The notes beneath the pieces were generated by a model. That model was not told where the DNA came from. It was given only the letters and a program-made list of their open reading frames with translations, and made no database searches. Below, one piece after another: positions 43,001 to 53,689 of a DNA stretch of 64,000 bases (position 1 is its first letter; each line of letters begins with the position of its first letter). The translations under genes and the position numbers were made by a program. Source of the DNA: Ancistrus triradiatus (Eukaryota; Chordata; Actinopteri; Siluriformes; Loricariidae); contig JAJAGP010001516.1 of the NCBI GenBank assembly GCA_025084515.1, positions 42,501 through 106,500 on the forward strand. Reading direction: 5' to 3'.

Positions 43001-45688
43001 ACTTATTTCATGTCTTTGTTGATGATTATTATTGTATTATATCATGCTGTTAATCATTAATAACATACAAATTTAGGCATAAAAAATAATTTTTGGGCCA
43101 GGAACGGATTAATCCTGTTTACATTACTTGTACATAGTACTTTTGTACTTCTGCTTGAGTAAAATATATAAAACATATATACTCCTACTTGAGGCTTAGA
43201 ACAAGCTACATTAAAAAAAAAAAAAAAAACACCCATGTATTGTAAATTTAGTGATTTAGAAGTCTCTTATGCACTTACGACTGTTATGACCTTACAGTCC
43301 AAGAAACTGAGAGTTAAGGGCAAACATCTGCCTTTAAAATTACAGAGATGATCGGTTGGACGGAACCAAAATGATCAGAATGGTGCCGAGTGGAAAAACA
43401 GGTGTAATTTACTCTTTGGAGGAGAAAAACACAGATGTGGCCGATCCGGACGTAAATAATATCACACAGAGCTCCTGTAAATGAGGGACTGAATCCTTTA
43501 CATTTCAACAATAAAACGTGCTAAAACAATTGGTTTGGTGTTTCAGTGCCTACTGTGGCGGTCTGTGGCTGGCCTCGGTGTGCGTGATGTGCAAAATGGC
43601 GCATCTTCTGGAGGCCGAGTCCGTGTACGAGCGCTACCGGGACATCCTGAAGCGAGGGAGTGCGGCCTTCGATAAGCTCCTGTGGAACGGTGAGATTTAT
43701 ACGTGCGGTTCTTATGCTATCGGTGACAAATCGAGCCTGATCTACATTTGAAATTATTTTGCTCTGTGTCTTTTGATTTATTTTAGGAAAATACTACAAT
43801 TACGACAGCAGCGAGCGAAGTCTGTCCAACAGTGCTATGTCGGACCAGTGCGCAGGCCATTGGTTCCTCAGGGCGTCGGGACTGGAAGACGAAGCGTTTG
43901 AGGTTGGTTTTGCAATCCTTTCTAAAAATGTGCTGTAAATGATTTTCCTTGCTGGAAGAATAGCTGTGAGAGAAAATAATAAGTAGCTAAGGATGTTAAG
44001 AACAGTCTGTAAACAGAACACATCTGTACCTAGTGTCACAGAGACTCCGACAGCACTACTATAACCACATAGCTAGAAATACTGTCAGGCTGTTCCTCTT
44101 CGTAGTTCCGCTCACAAATACGCCATTTTACACCATTACACATGGTACGTAATGACATTTAGATTGGTGTTAGGAGTCAAACTAACGTCTAATCTATCCC
44201 AGAGCTTAACGTGTGCTGTTGTACTCTAATTACCTGCATTAGTTGTTACTGTTCTGTGCCTGGGTTTAATGTTTTGGTTGTTGAGTGTATATTTAAATTC
44301 ATAATCTACAATGCAGTAGATGTAATGGATTTTCAAATTCGTTATACTAACAAGTCTGTAACATTCAGCCTGGGTCCTCCAGCCCGGCTAGCTCAGTCGG
44401 TAGAGCATGAGACTCTTAATCTCAGGGTCGTGGGTTCGAGCCCCACGTTGGGCGAGTGTTTTTCCTTTCACAATTTTTGACCCTAGTTTACTAAACAGCA
44501 CAACAAGGTAACACGTTTAAATAAAAAGAGTATATACTGAGGTGAAAATCTGCATGTAACGGACTAATCGTGATTGTTTAACGTGATTTCTACGCATTAT
44601 CTTTGCCATATGTCCAATTTTCCATACAGAACTATTATAAGATGCTTAAAAGGCTACCTTGAGGCAGTGACTGTTGTTAAAATGGTATAAATAAGCCAAC
44701 TTTCTAAGAGTAAAGTTCAGATCTCTGGGTCTCTAAAGCAGCTCAGTCTCTGTCTCTCAAGCGGTTGGTGCATTCAGCTGTTAACTGAAGATCCCATCTA
44801 GAGACGAATGGTTTTTCCACTTAAGTGCATCATGTTAACTTTTCTGCCCTTAGGTGTTTCCTAAGGAGAAGATCCACAGTGCTCTGAAAAGCATGTTTGA
44901 TCTGAACGTGATGAGCTTCGCAGGAGGCCAGATGGGCGCTGTCAACGGCATGAGGCCCGATGGGGTGCCCGATCGCTCTAGTGTCCAATCGGATGAGGTC
45001 TGGGTTGGAGTGGTGTACGGACTGGCGGCTACCATGATTCATGAGGTCGGTGTATGGTTGGGGTCCTAGAATCCGAAGATGTGTTAGGATAATTGGTGTC
45101 TCTAAATTGCCCCAGTGTTCAGTGTCTGACTAGTATTTGTGCTATCCTTATATCCTGTCCAGTTCTGTCAAGTTTGTAGCCTTTGTTTCTGCTCAAACAA
45201 TCAACAGAGAGGCTGATTATGAGTTACCATAGCCTTCGTCAGTTCATTAACGAGGTGTTTTTGTCCAAACTGATGCTCGTTGGATGTTTTTTCCTTTACT
45301 GGACATATTTAGTTACGCAAAATGGCTTCTCGTTTGATATGTAGTGCACAATGAAGGGTGTGAACACCGTTATCGCCATTATAGCCCCTCGGTTTTGACT
45401 AACTGAAGTCGTCTTTTAATAAGCTCATCTGTCTGTGACCCTTAGGGTATGTTGGAGGAGGGCCTTCACACCGCGGAAGGTTGCTATCGGACAGTGTGGG
45501 AGCGCACAGGAATGGCGTTTCAGACCCCGGAGGCGTACTGTGAGAAGAGTATCTATCGCTCCTTGGCCTACATGAGACCGCTGAGCGTCTGGGCCATGCA
45601 GCTGGCGCTGGACAATCGGCGAACCCAGGACAAGGCCGCCCAAGAAAACACTGAGCCGACGCGTTTATTGAACGAGAATTGCCGTTAA
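29054..45688 (+). CDS. gba2: non-lysosomal glucosylceramidase GBA2
   Basis: GH116 beta-glucosidase that cleaves glucosylceramide to glucose and ceramide at the cytosolic face of ER/Golgi membranes. Coding exons: 29054-29244, 33971-34062, 34157-34272, 35543-35761, 35845-36084, 36689-36945, 37050-37175, 37910-38094, 39185-39289, 40219-40326, 41689-41840, 42043-42149, 43547-43689, 43787-43902, 44854-45045, 45446-45688. Every junction is GT-AG and in phase, giving 863 residues. The N-terminal domain has GWRICL, LGGIGGGTITRGW and [20 protein letters not shown]. The catalytic (alpha/alpha)6 domain has ALFNELYF, YLEG with Glu475 (nucleophile by alignment to known GH116 enzymes), YDVHFY (Asp486), PHDIG (His541), QTYDGW with Asp625 (acid/base) and SDEVWVGVVYGLAATM. 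The catalytic residues are intact. The N-terminus is about 60 residues shorter than human. RGP1 lies upstream, divergent. Confidence 0.97.
29757..30545 (+). mobile_element. Tc1/mariner transposase relic
   Basis: A decayed plus-strand transposase. It has residues like those of the 3,294-3,545 copy, then a WTIxQW-like stretch, FFGPK, a GRVRALGKGHLHFC stretch (30,252-30,297) and, near 30,320-30,375, text equivalent to LPSRRLLYQGHPCIF. It is interrupted by many indels. It resembles one mariner-type family common in fish. Confidence 0.65.
31225..31835 (+). mobile_element. Tc1-like transposase relic
   Basis: Fragments of a Tc1-type transposase appear in mixed frames. The clearest is near 31,697-31,800, where the coding reads like SPDPSPIQHLWRDLK, the third-acidic-residue region. 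An EDKDHH-like helix-turn-helix remnant lies upstream. Dead copy. Confidence 0.55.
34455..34630. mobile_element. DNA element end in GBA2 intron 3
   Basis: AAGTATTGGGACACCTCCAC at about 34,469 and the following 130 bases match the left end of the element at 20,137. The right end is not evident. Confidence 0.45.
34940..35465 (+). mobile_element. Tc1-like transposase relic in GBA2 intron 3
   Basis: Decayed Tc1-type transposase. ACTTCTAAGCAACTAAAGG and the CATTCCAGCATAAGAACC block also occur at about 39,726 and 39,907 in intron 9. The text near 35,220-35,290 reads like AFQHKNLIPSVKRGGGSVKVW. Stops and indels throughout. Confidence 0.65.
36085..36688 (+). other. GBA2 intron 5
   Basis: A 604 base intron without a recognised element. 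Confidence 0.85.
36975..37022. repeat. (TG)24 in the 104-base GBA2 intron 6
   Basis: A pure TG tract occupies almost half of the short intron 36946-37049. It begins 30 bases after the donor and ends 27 bases before the exon starting at 37050. Confidence 0.95.
37176..37909 (+). other. GBA2 intron 7
   Basis: A 734 base intron. 37,430-37,860 looks like transposon-derived non-coding DNA, but I cannot assign a family. Confidence 0.75.
38095..39184 (+). other. GBA2 intron 8
   Basis: A 1.09 kb intron. A B-box-like GGGATTTGAACCCAGG near 38,271 hints at a tRNA-derived SINE relic. The remainder is unassigned. Confidence 0.7.
39520..40010 (+). mobile_element. Tc1-like transposase relic in GBA2 intron 9
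   Basis: The same family as the 34,940-35,465 relic. It has a 5' portion (TTTGGACTCCACTTATCCACC, GGAGTGGCCGACC hinge) and a SKKAIQKLIDKRFVDG-like stretch, then PSMKHGGGIMV-like residues near 39,930-39,960, with frameshifts. Truncated before the C-terminal third. Confidence 0.7.
40761..41655. mobile_element. Tigger-like element nested in an L2 tail
   Basis: CAGTGGTACCTCGGTTCT at 40,853 and the complementary end (GAACCGAGGTC) near 41,620-41,634 are typical of pogo/Tigger terminal repeats. The outer flanks are an L2 tail: AAGGGATTTTCCTTGCCACT with GCTTGCTCAGTTAGAG before it, and TTTGACTTGACTTG after it. A DNA element therefore inserted into an older LINE tail within GBA2 intron 10. No coding frame survives. 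Confidence 0.6.
42611..42800. mobile_element. second Tigger-like end in GBA2 intron 12
   Basis: ACAGTGGAACCTCGGAACTC at about 42,614 resembles the 40,853 terminus. It is followed by sequence that seems to encode nothing. The other end is not clear. The rest of intron 12 (42,801-43,546) is AT-rich with an A17-type run near 43,213. Confidence 0.45.
44382..44454 (+). tRNA. tRNA-Lys (CUU) within GBA2 intron 14
   Basis: A 73-base tRNA with anticodon CTT, A box TAGCTCAGTCGG, B box GGTTCGAGCCC, and a complete acceptor stem (GCCCGGC with GTTGGGC, using two G-U pairs). A TTTTT terminator begins about 4 bases downstream. It lies sense-oriented in the intron between the exons ending at 43902 and starting at 44854. 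Confidence 0.96.
44746..44806 (+). pseudogene. degenerate tRNA-Asn-like relic
   Basis: GTCTCTG at the 5' end, CAGCTGTTAACTGAA around the anticodon and AGAGACG at the 3' end recall tRNA-Asn(GTT). The length is only 61 bases and the T arm is missing. It is in the same GBA2 intron as the intact tRNA-Lys. Confidence 0.55.
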
Positions 45689-47551
45689 TGAGTTTGCAAA
45701 TGATAATCAGGTGGGCATAATAAAAAAAACAAAGGTGCATTGAAGCTGGAGGTCACTCCCTTGGGGATCGGTGCTCGCACTTTGCAGCTGCTTTGAGTAG
45801 ATTTTTCAATGGAAGTGTCTGTGTTTACGGCACCGGGGTTTACATACAGTCCATTCCCTCAGATGTAGGGTAGCTAAACTAATGAAGGCTCAGACCACAG
45901 CCCTGAGAGCTACACAGTCACAGTAGGAGTTAATTTTATTTTTGCAGTTTACATAGTATAGCTTACTTACGATCATACAGTGTTCATTCTATGCCGCTAT
46001 TCTGGTGCAAGTTCATTAATTGTGTTTTGATCCACATGCTGACCAAGGTTCAGCTGCCATCTCTGATGAAGTCATCCATTTTGGTTTGCAGTGCATGTTA
46101 TGATGTCATTTATGACACAAACTTTCAGTACAAGTAGTGTTTTCCTACAGGTTGCTCAATTTTTTAAGTATCTTTAATTCATTTTAAGTACCTTGCTCGC
46201 AAGACCAAGTTAAGGAAAAGATAAATCCATCATACTGTAAAAAAATTGTTTTTGCTTAATCTATAACAAAATACAGTTATAGATATGTGTACTTTGTGAA
46301 TTGGTGAACCTTTCATGATTTACTCACCATTTTGTCCAGTTGCACTTTAAAAAAAATTCTGCCTGGGTCATGCATGAAAGTGGGTGAAATATTTGGAAGA
46401 TAAATTCCTCAGAGATGTTGATGCTACTGTAAAGTTCTCCGAGAAATTAAGTTAATGTAATCTTTCGTTCAGACAGACAATGACGTTCCTCTGCCCAGTT
46501 GATCTACACTGGAATGTGTATAAGATACATTCATGAACTAGCAGTCAGGTGATCTGGAGAACAATCCTGTATATGCATCTTAAATAAATACAAATAAATC
46601 AGTGAACGGATCGGCTTCGTTTTCTTTCGAGGACCTTTGTACCAGTACTTCCGGGGTGGACAAGAACAATCCTGGAATACTAGAATCCTATCTATCCTGG
46701 CGTAAGCATCCCCGTGATGGTATTCCAGTCCATTGCAAAACTGCCAGGATGCCCCCATCCTGAGCCATTGCAAATCATGAAAATGTGACTCTTCGCTGAA
46801 TGTACAAGAAAAAAGAGACTAATTCCATCCTGATACCCAAGTTTTTGAATATCAGGTTATATGCTTGGGTGCTCTCACACTTTGGGCTATCCCAGGAAGA
46901 TAATGTTTGACAGTTTTAATGTGAACTTCCACAATTTTGACCATAAAGTTAACAGTTCTACTATAAATTTTGATGGTAATTTGGCCACTTCGTGGTTCCA
47001 TGGATGGTCAATGCTTCCACTGCTAAGAGTGATATTAGGCAGACGTTCAGCGGATTAAAACTCACTTCCGGTGACAATATCCCAATATACCATAGCACGA
47101 TTGGCTTATTGTTTTTAGAACTTGACGACAAAAACAATTAGATTAAATATACCAGCATAATATTAATAACGTTGAGTAGAAATTATTCTTCCGCAATGTA
47201 ATGTAGTCCCAGCAGACCCGTTCAGCCTATGAACGCTAACAAGTTGCTGAAACCACTTTTTTTCTTTACCTCAGCGTGTGACGATTTGACTGAGAATCTG
47301 CTTTGGTAAGTGTTTTAATGCCTAAAGTTCGTAATCTGTTAAATTCAAACTTGTTTTTATAGATTGCAGTAAACTAATGCTTGAAAACATTAATACATAA
47401 TCCAGTTGCTGGAGGCGATTTTGTAACGGCTTCGTGTGGCTCAGTCAGATGCTAGAAACGAAAATAACAGTCGTATAAATGGTGTTTATAAATAGTAAAA
47501 CGATGAATAACAGTGTTAGCTAACTTAAAATACTCTCTAAATAAAGCGACC
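45689..47551. other. region downstream of GBA2
   Basis: GBA2 3' UTR and intergenic DNA. AATAAA-like motifs occur near 45,717 and at about 46,564-46,580. The short open frames at 46,531-46,773 and 46,861-47,058 are not supported as genes. A block at about 47,205-47,305 recurs, diverged, at about 49,125-49,225. Confidence 0.6.
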
Positions 47552-47568
47552 CGTCCCTGGGTGGGCTC

Positions 47569-47619
<51 letters not shown>

Positions 47620-47625
47620 AGAGAC
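47552..47625 (-). tRNA. tRNA-Asn (GUU)
   Basis: A complete 74-base tRNA with anticodon GTT. Acceptor stem GTCTCTG pairs with CAGGGAC, the A box is present (TGGCGCAATCGG), and the B box is GGTTCGAGCCC. The sequence is identical to the copies at 48,599 and 53,476. Confidence 0.96.
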
Positions 47626-48100
47626 CGAGTTACCACAGTGTGTCAGAAAACTGGACTTTACTGTTAGAAAGAGGAACGAAGTTCACGCATTTATATCGTT
47701 TTTAAAAACTGCTTTTTTAAGCGTCATATGATCTTGATGGCCCGTGTCTAGCTGAATGTAAAACAAACCCGCACGTAAGTCAACTCGTATTACAGAAACC
47801 ATGGCAGGATTAGTTCAAGCGTAAGAGTTTTATATTCTCAGTAGAAAGGTCTGGACGTACTGAACAAGTTGCTGATTATCTTTTTTTTCGACGTGTGAAC
47901 CTTGTTGTACTATATCTATGGAAAAGTAAACCGACATGGTAAAGATAATGCGCATCAATGACATTAAGTTATCACAATTAGTACATTGCATGCAATTTTT
48001 TTTACCTTAGTTCATTAATAAACACACACACGCACACACACACATACACATCCCTGTGGTGTCGTGTAGTAAATTACAGTCACAAGAAAGAAAACGTATT

Positions 48101-48173
48101 CGCCCAACGTGGGGCTCGAACCCACGACCCTGAGATTAAGAGTCTCATGCTCTACCGACTGAGCTAGCCGGGC
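48101..48173 (-). tRNA. tRNA-Lys (CUU)
   Basis: Complete 73-base tRNA, identical in sequence to the intronic copy at 44,382. Anticodon CTT; intact A and B boxes. Confidence 0.96.
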
Positions 48174-48598
48174 TGATAGGAAAATGTTTCTGTACGGCCA
48201 GAAAGCCCTGCTTCTTTGCAGGCTACCGCGTGCAGAAATAGAACTTTTACAGCTACAGAAGTTTTGCAGCTATAATTCTATTATACATTATGGATGTATT
48301 TAAATATGCATCGATTATTAAAACAACATAACATTAAAACCAGACACAGAACGATAACAAATAACACCGATTGTGTGATCACAACAGCACGTTAAGGTCT
48401 TTAGTAGTGTTTTTGGATCGTTATGAACCGCTAGATGGGGGAATAACACCATATATGGCCGAATGTCCGCGATTATCCGTTCCACTGGAGATGTTCTATG
48501 ATGAATGGAGATGGATACATTATGATTTAACTACAATAAATTCATAATTTATCATAAATAAGTAGTTTACCAAAAAGACGAAGCACTAAAATAGTGCT

Positions 48599-48615
48599 CG
48601 TCCCTGGGTGGGCTC

Positions 48616-48666
<51 letters not shown>

Positions 48667-48672
48667 AGAGAC
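48599..48672 (-). tRNA. tRNA-Asn (GUU)
   Basis: Complete 74-base copy, the same as 47,552-47,625. Immediately upstream on its strand is a duplicated 5' scrap (TGCGCCACAGAG at about 48,679-48,690). Confidence 0.96.
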
Positions 48673-48900
48673 TGAGCTGCGCCACAGAGCACTCGGGAAG
48701 CCTCTTCTACATACAACACCGATCATCGACGTGAACTATAGCCCATATAGCTAAAATGAACTTCACTTAAATGTTTAGCGATGGATATATTTAGGTAGAA
48801 CGGTTATATTTGTGTCATACATATATCACTAATTACATGGAAACGAAAATGCACCATGGGACTAGTTAGAATTTAGGATGGAGGGGGGGGGAAAGTAGAC

Positions 48901-48973
48901 CGCCCAACGTGGGGCTCGAACCCACGACCCTGAGATTAAGAGTCTCATGCTCTACCGACTGAGCTAGCCAGGC
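48901..48973 (-). tRNA. tRNA-Lys (CUU), position 4 variant
   Basis: Complete 73-base tRNA that differs from the other Lys copies by T instead of C at position 4 of the acceptor stem. The pair becomes U-G wobble, so the fold survives. The same GCCTGGC 5' end occurs in the truncated copies at 55,668, 58,387 and 59,597. Confidence 0.92.
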
Positions 48974-50475
48974 TTGGAGTTTCCAATTTCCACAGAACAT
49001 GGATGATTTACCACTGGTGCCATCTATTGCTATTTGCCACAAGTTATACCATCTATTACTATATACTCTATATAATGTTAAGGGACAGGTAGTAATTACT
49101 TTTCTACTTATTATTAGTGACACATCCCATCTGACCTGTTCAGCCTATGAAAGCTAACAAGCTGCTGAAACCAGGCTTCCCTTTTTTACCTCAACGTGTG
49201 ATGAATTTACTGCGAATCTGCTACAGTTCTGTTTTGGTCATTCTGGTCATAATCTGTTAAATATGTTAAAGGCCACCTCAAAGGTCCTATTTATGACGTG
49301 CTGCTAACTAAGGGCCCACAGTAACGCTTTTATGGGTTTGTAAACATGGCGCATTAATCCATAATCCAGCTACTGAGGTGATTTTATACGGCTGTGGTGA
49401 AGAGGCTACAGGAAGCAGTACAGATGAGGATTTCTTTACTTTATAACTCGGTGCCAACACATTACAGTCATTAGCAGCAGTTCTTAGATCTACTGCCCTG
49501 AATCTCTCTTTTTGTTCTTATTATGAGGTAGGAGTTACATATCTGACGGTTTAGGAGAAAGCTAATGTTGTACGCTGTCGAGTCACCCTCTGTATGAACT
49601 CAAGTGAGAGAAGCTACATAGCCAGCCATCACCACGTCTTGAGATGTCTTGAGACGTCTTGACTATAAGAATGTCTCAAGATGTAGGAAGCATAATATTT
49701 ATTTTTATACAAATCTACTTTTATTTTATTACTTTATTTTACACTGCTTTACAGCTACTTTACAGTCTTCAGAGATAACTTGAAATGTGCTTATAAAAAC
49801 AATGAAAAAATAACTTGTAGGTTACTTGAAAAATTCTCATAACAATTTGCACTAGTACTTTAAATTTTACTGCTATAATAAATATCAAGTAAAATATACT
49901 TACCATGGAATTTAACATTTTTTTAAAAATCAGTGTTTCTGCTACAATATCAAAATTATTGCCGCACTGCTTCAGAACTTGATGAAATGTCTTAAAATCA
50001 AAAATTACAATGTAATATAAAGCCCATGGCAGAGAGGACTTCATGCCTCCAACTGAAAAAAAATCCCACATTAAACACTGAATATTAAGCAAATGGTAGT
50101 TAATTATATTTAATTTACAATTTATTTAAATTACATTTAGTTACATTTATTTAAATTAATTAAGTAAATTTTTCATAGACAGCCATCAAAATAATAAGTA
50201 AACTGTCATGTTTTATGAAGTAAATAAGTAGATTTTACTATATTTTTTATGTTTTACATTTTCAGTTACTTAGTTTTCAATTTATATTACTAACAATAAT
50301 TAAGTAGACATTGCAATTTTCATTTGATAAATGTTACCAAATAAAATTCTCTATTCAACTAAAATAAAAATTTAACTATTTATTATATCAATATTAGACA
50401 ACAATCAATCACACACATTCACATCATCTAAAAAACAGCAAACTAGTTTTCAAATTCAATAAGTCATGATCATAC
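48974..50475. other. AT-rich intergenic DNA
   Basis: Contains the diverged duplicate of the 47.2 kb block (49,125-49,225) and an AT-rich stretch from 49,690. No gene is supported. Confidence 0.6.
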
Positions 50476-51327
50476 AGTGCATTCAGAAAGTCTTCAGACC
50501 CTTTCACTTTTTCACATTTAGGTATGTTGCGCCCTTGTGCTGAAATAAAATAAAAAAAAATGTTTTTTTATGGTTTTCCCCATCATCCTGCACCCAATAC
50601 CCCATAATGAGAAAATGATTTTTTGCATATTTATTAAATGTATTACATTCAGTTGACTGGACATGCTTTATAAAGACACACTCCTGTCTATACAAGGTCT
50701 CACAGCTAACAATGCATATCAGAGCCAAAACTCAGCCGACCCATGAGGAGGAAAGAACTTGGCTCCTTTAGCCTGACAAAGGCACATGAAGCAATTAAAC
50801 GACTCGCTTGTGAATGTGCCAATGTAATAGGGTCTACAGAATCACTGTTATTTCCAGCTGCAGCTTCAGCTTCCCACGATACTGCACCTGAAAGACCTGA
50901 CATTTTGACCAGCATTGGGGTTTGTGTGCAAATGAAGCTCCGAGAAATGAACCTTTTCTCGAACCAATTTCATGGAAAGCTTCAAGGCTTCGTGAGGCTT
51001 CATCAGCCCATCACTACTTGAAGCCAATGGCTGTCCAACCTGTCAGAGCTTGAGAGGATCTGCAGAGAAGAAAGGCAGACAATCCCAAAATCCAGGTGTC
51101 CAAACCTTGTGGCATCAAACCCAAGAAGACTGACTGCATACCCATAAAATACAATATTTTAGTTTTTCCCTTTCAATAAATTTGCAGAATTTCTATAAAT
51201 CTGGTTTCACTTTGTCATTATGGGGTATTGGATCAGGAATGATCAGGAAAATCTTTATTTATTTATGTATTTATTTTATTTTAGAACAAATTGTGAAAGA
51301 GTCTGAAGACTTTCCGAATGCATTCTA
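50476..51327. mobile_element. Tc1-type non-autonomous element with foreign core
   Basis: Terminal inverted repeats of about 35 bp (left CAGTGCATTCAGAAAGTCTT, right AAGACTTTCCGAATGCATTC) bound an 852-base element next to TA dinucleotides. The outer parts match a Tc1-type family known in fish. The core at 50,730-51,020 has a 92-codon open frame that does not resemble a transposase. Confidence 0.75.
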
Positions 51328-51611
51328 TATAATAAAATGGACTTTTCTCACAGTTAATTTATTACATGAAAATATGTGTACACATTTAATTTTTTACATA
51401 AATTCTAGTTCTCACTGGATCTTAATCTAATTACAAAGTAGACATTATGAAAGTGAATTTAATATACTTTGTATATTAATATAGAGTGTATTTAACTCAG
51501 ACTAAGTATGAAGGGAAACAGAGTCAAGGCAGCTTGAATCTTTACTGTCACCCCTCGTCACAGACATTCATTGTGAAGTGAAAACTATGAACTATATATA
51601 TATATATATGT

Positions 51612-52203
51612 GAAATGTAATTTCACCCTAAGTAGAAGGAATTGAATATTAATTACTGTCCTTCTGTCCAAAGAAGTGTTACTCTGATCAATTATGAGCT
51701 CATGAATTGGGTCAGTGCTTGGATTCGGTGCCTTTTGGACCTCAGAACTTTTAGGAAATTGACTTCATGTATATCATAGAAAGGAAAAACAAATGTTAAA
51801 AAAACAGGAACAGGAACAGAAAGCCAAAGCGTTCCAGGGTAAGGCACTGTATGGAATTCCATCCTGGAAAAAGCAGCAATTAAACACAGCTGATACGATT
51901 AAAGACGTTCAAACAATAACGATGGCTAACACTTAGTAAAAATAACCATTACAGAGATGATAAGGTTACAAACACTCAAACAGAACGTAAAACACTGTTC
52001 TAACTACATGTGGAAACTATAGAAGAAGATTTCAGGATTAGAAAGAGTTTTATTATCAGATTTGACTCACCATCTGTGATTTATTGCTGTTTAAGATGTT
52101 AGATTAATCCTCCATTACTGTTTACAAACGCGACCACGCCTCCCCAACAGCTTAGCCTTTTAAAATAGCCTTAGCACCTAAAATAACTCCAGATTTTGTC
52201 ATT
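51612..52203 (+). repeat. segmental duplication D, copy 1
   Basis: Nearly identical, in the same orientation, to 59,702-60,294. Both start at GAAATGTAATTTCACC and end at CCAGATTTTGTCAT. Non-coding. Confidence 0.93.
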
Positions 52204-52697
52204 GAAAATTCACTTACCATCAGAATAACTGCATGACACTGTGGAACAGCAGATTCAATGTCAGCAAAGCCCTCTTCTATCCTTTGTTCAAGTTCTGCTC
52301 TGACACCAAGCGCTCACTTCAAATGTAAGCGGAACGTGAGATTCTGGAGCCGTTAGCGATCACCTCATGGAACTGTTCCACGTAAAGTGTTGTTACGCCC
52401 GGTCCTCCTTACAGAATAATGTCCATCAGGAAATAAGCAGTTACACAGCAGGGGAGCGGAGGAACTGAGCCAATTCACACTTTACAGAGAAACTGGTGCT
52501 TATTCGCTTCTACAAGCATTTTAAAGCGCATGCGTGTAACTATTTATAACCCTATTTAACACAGGAACACAAAACATCTTACACACACTTAAAGTATGGA
52601 GACAGACTTCTTCTTCTTCTTTATATCTGAAGAGGTCAGGGACACTTTGGAGAGCTAAATTGTATTGGATGGATGGACGGTGTGTAAAATGCAGCTC

Positions 52698-52754
52698 CGT
52701 CCCTGGGTGGCTCGAACCAACAACCTTTTGGTTAACAGCCGAATGCGCTAACCA
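52698..52754 (-). pseudogene. tRNA-Asn relic, 5' truncated
   Basis: The 3' part of a minus-strand tRNA-Asn. It lacks one G in the T stem and stops in the D arm. The same one-base T-stem deletion occurs at 56,238 and 59,084. Confidence 0.85.
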
Positions 52755-53138
52755 GTAACGTTCCAGTTATATATAGATCAATAACAAATAAAAAAACAAC
52801 CAGAATGAAGTTCATGTTCTAAAGTTGACATTTAACTTCTCCTACATAAATGTGATTTGTGTTTGTTTTTATTATTATTTGTTCAGTCTATCTATCATGA
52901 ACAAGACTGGGAGATGATTGAACACCTCGGTTTGGGGTGGGTTCTCACCCCCTACCTGAAGGGAGCATACCATCTTTTCCAGGAAATAACTCATATATAG
53001 TAAATATAATAATAATGGTAACAATATATCATTCATTTGAAGAGACATAGAGAAAACTGTCTACAAGCAAATGTTTGAATTTCTCTCTTCAAATAACTTT
53101 CTAGACAAGTTCTAGACAAGTTCTAGCTAGTGTTGTCC

Positions 53139-53211
53139 ACCTGATTGGCTCAGTCGGTAGAGCATGAAGTTCTTAATCTCAGGGTCGTTGGTTCGAGCCC
53201 CATGTTGGGCG
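53139..53211 (+). pseudogene. tRNA-Lys pseudogene with divergent acceptor stem
   Basis: The length and the CTT anticodon are kept. The 5' strand of the acceptor stem (ACCTGAT) no longer pairs with GTTGGGC, and the anticodon stem has changes (GAAGTTCTTAATCTC). The sequence just after it (GTAGGTTCTTCTGC) supplies the second GGTTC that explains the truncated copies elsewhere. Confidence 0.8.
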
Positions 53212-53385
53212 TAGGTTCTTCTGCTGTCTTTCCTTGTTGTAGAACTTGGTATTTCTCCATCTGCTGCTTAGTAATCTACCAATCAGAATAAAGTTCATGT
53301 TCTAAAGGATAGCCAAAACAGAGAACTTGTTCAGTCTGTATAGTGTTATTATAGCGTAAATATATCCTTCACTAAGCATTTATAT

Positions 53386-53481
53386 GAAGTTCCTTTAACC
53401 AAACTGGCTGTATCCACATTGATAAGCAGTGCTGTATGTAGAAGCCACTTCCAAACTGCTCTTTAGCATAACTCAGTCTCT

Positions 53482-53532
<51 letters not shown>

Positions 53533-53680
53533 GAGCCCACCCAGGGACGGTGCCAATTTTACATCCTAAACTTAGCTGCTGCTTAACACCAAAAACTACA
53601 ACTTTTATTTGTACCTCAGTGTTATTAATAGCTGAATAAATGAAGTTATCACTTCCACCTAAATATATTTTAGCTCCTTA
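53386..53680 (+). repeat. segmental duplication C, copy 1 (around tRNA-Asn)
   Basis: The block from TTCCTTTAACCAAACTGG to CACCTAAATATA, including an intact tRNA-Asn, is repeated in inverted orientation at about 59,130-59,425 with few differences. Confidence 0.92.
53476..53549 (+). tRNA. tRNA-Asn (GUU)
   Basis: Complete 74-base tRNA-Asn with intact A and B boxes and acceptor stem. It is the counterpart of the minus-strand gene at 59,255 inside the inverted duplication. Confidence 0.96.
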
Positions 53681-53689
53681 TCTCCTCTT

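Noticed and set aside
48866..49123. An 85-codon minus-strand frame over a tRNA
   Set aside because: Its conserved part (AQSVEHETLNLRVVGSSPTLG) is the translated tRNA-Lys, also seen at 44,382; it is not a protein gene.
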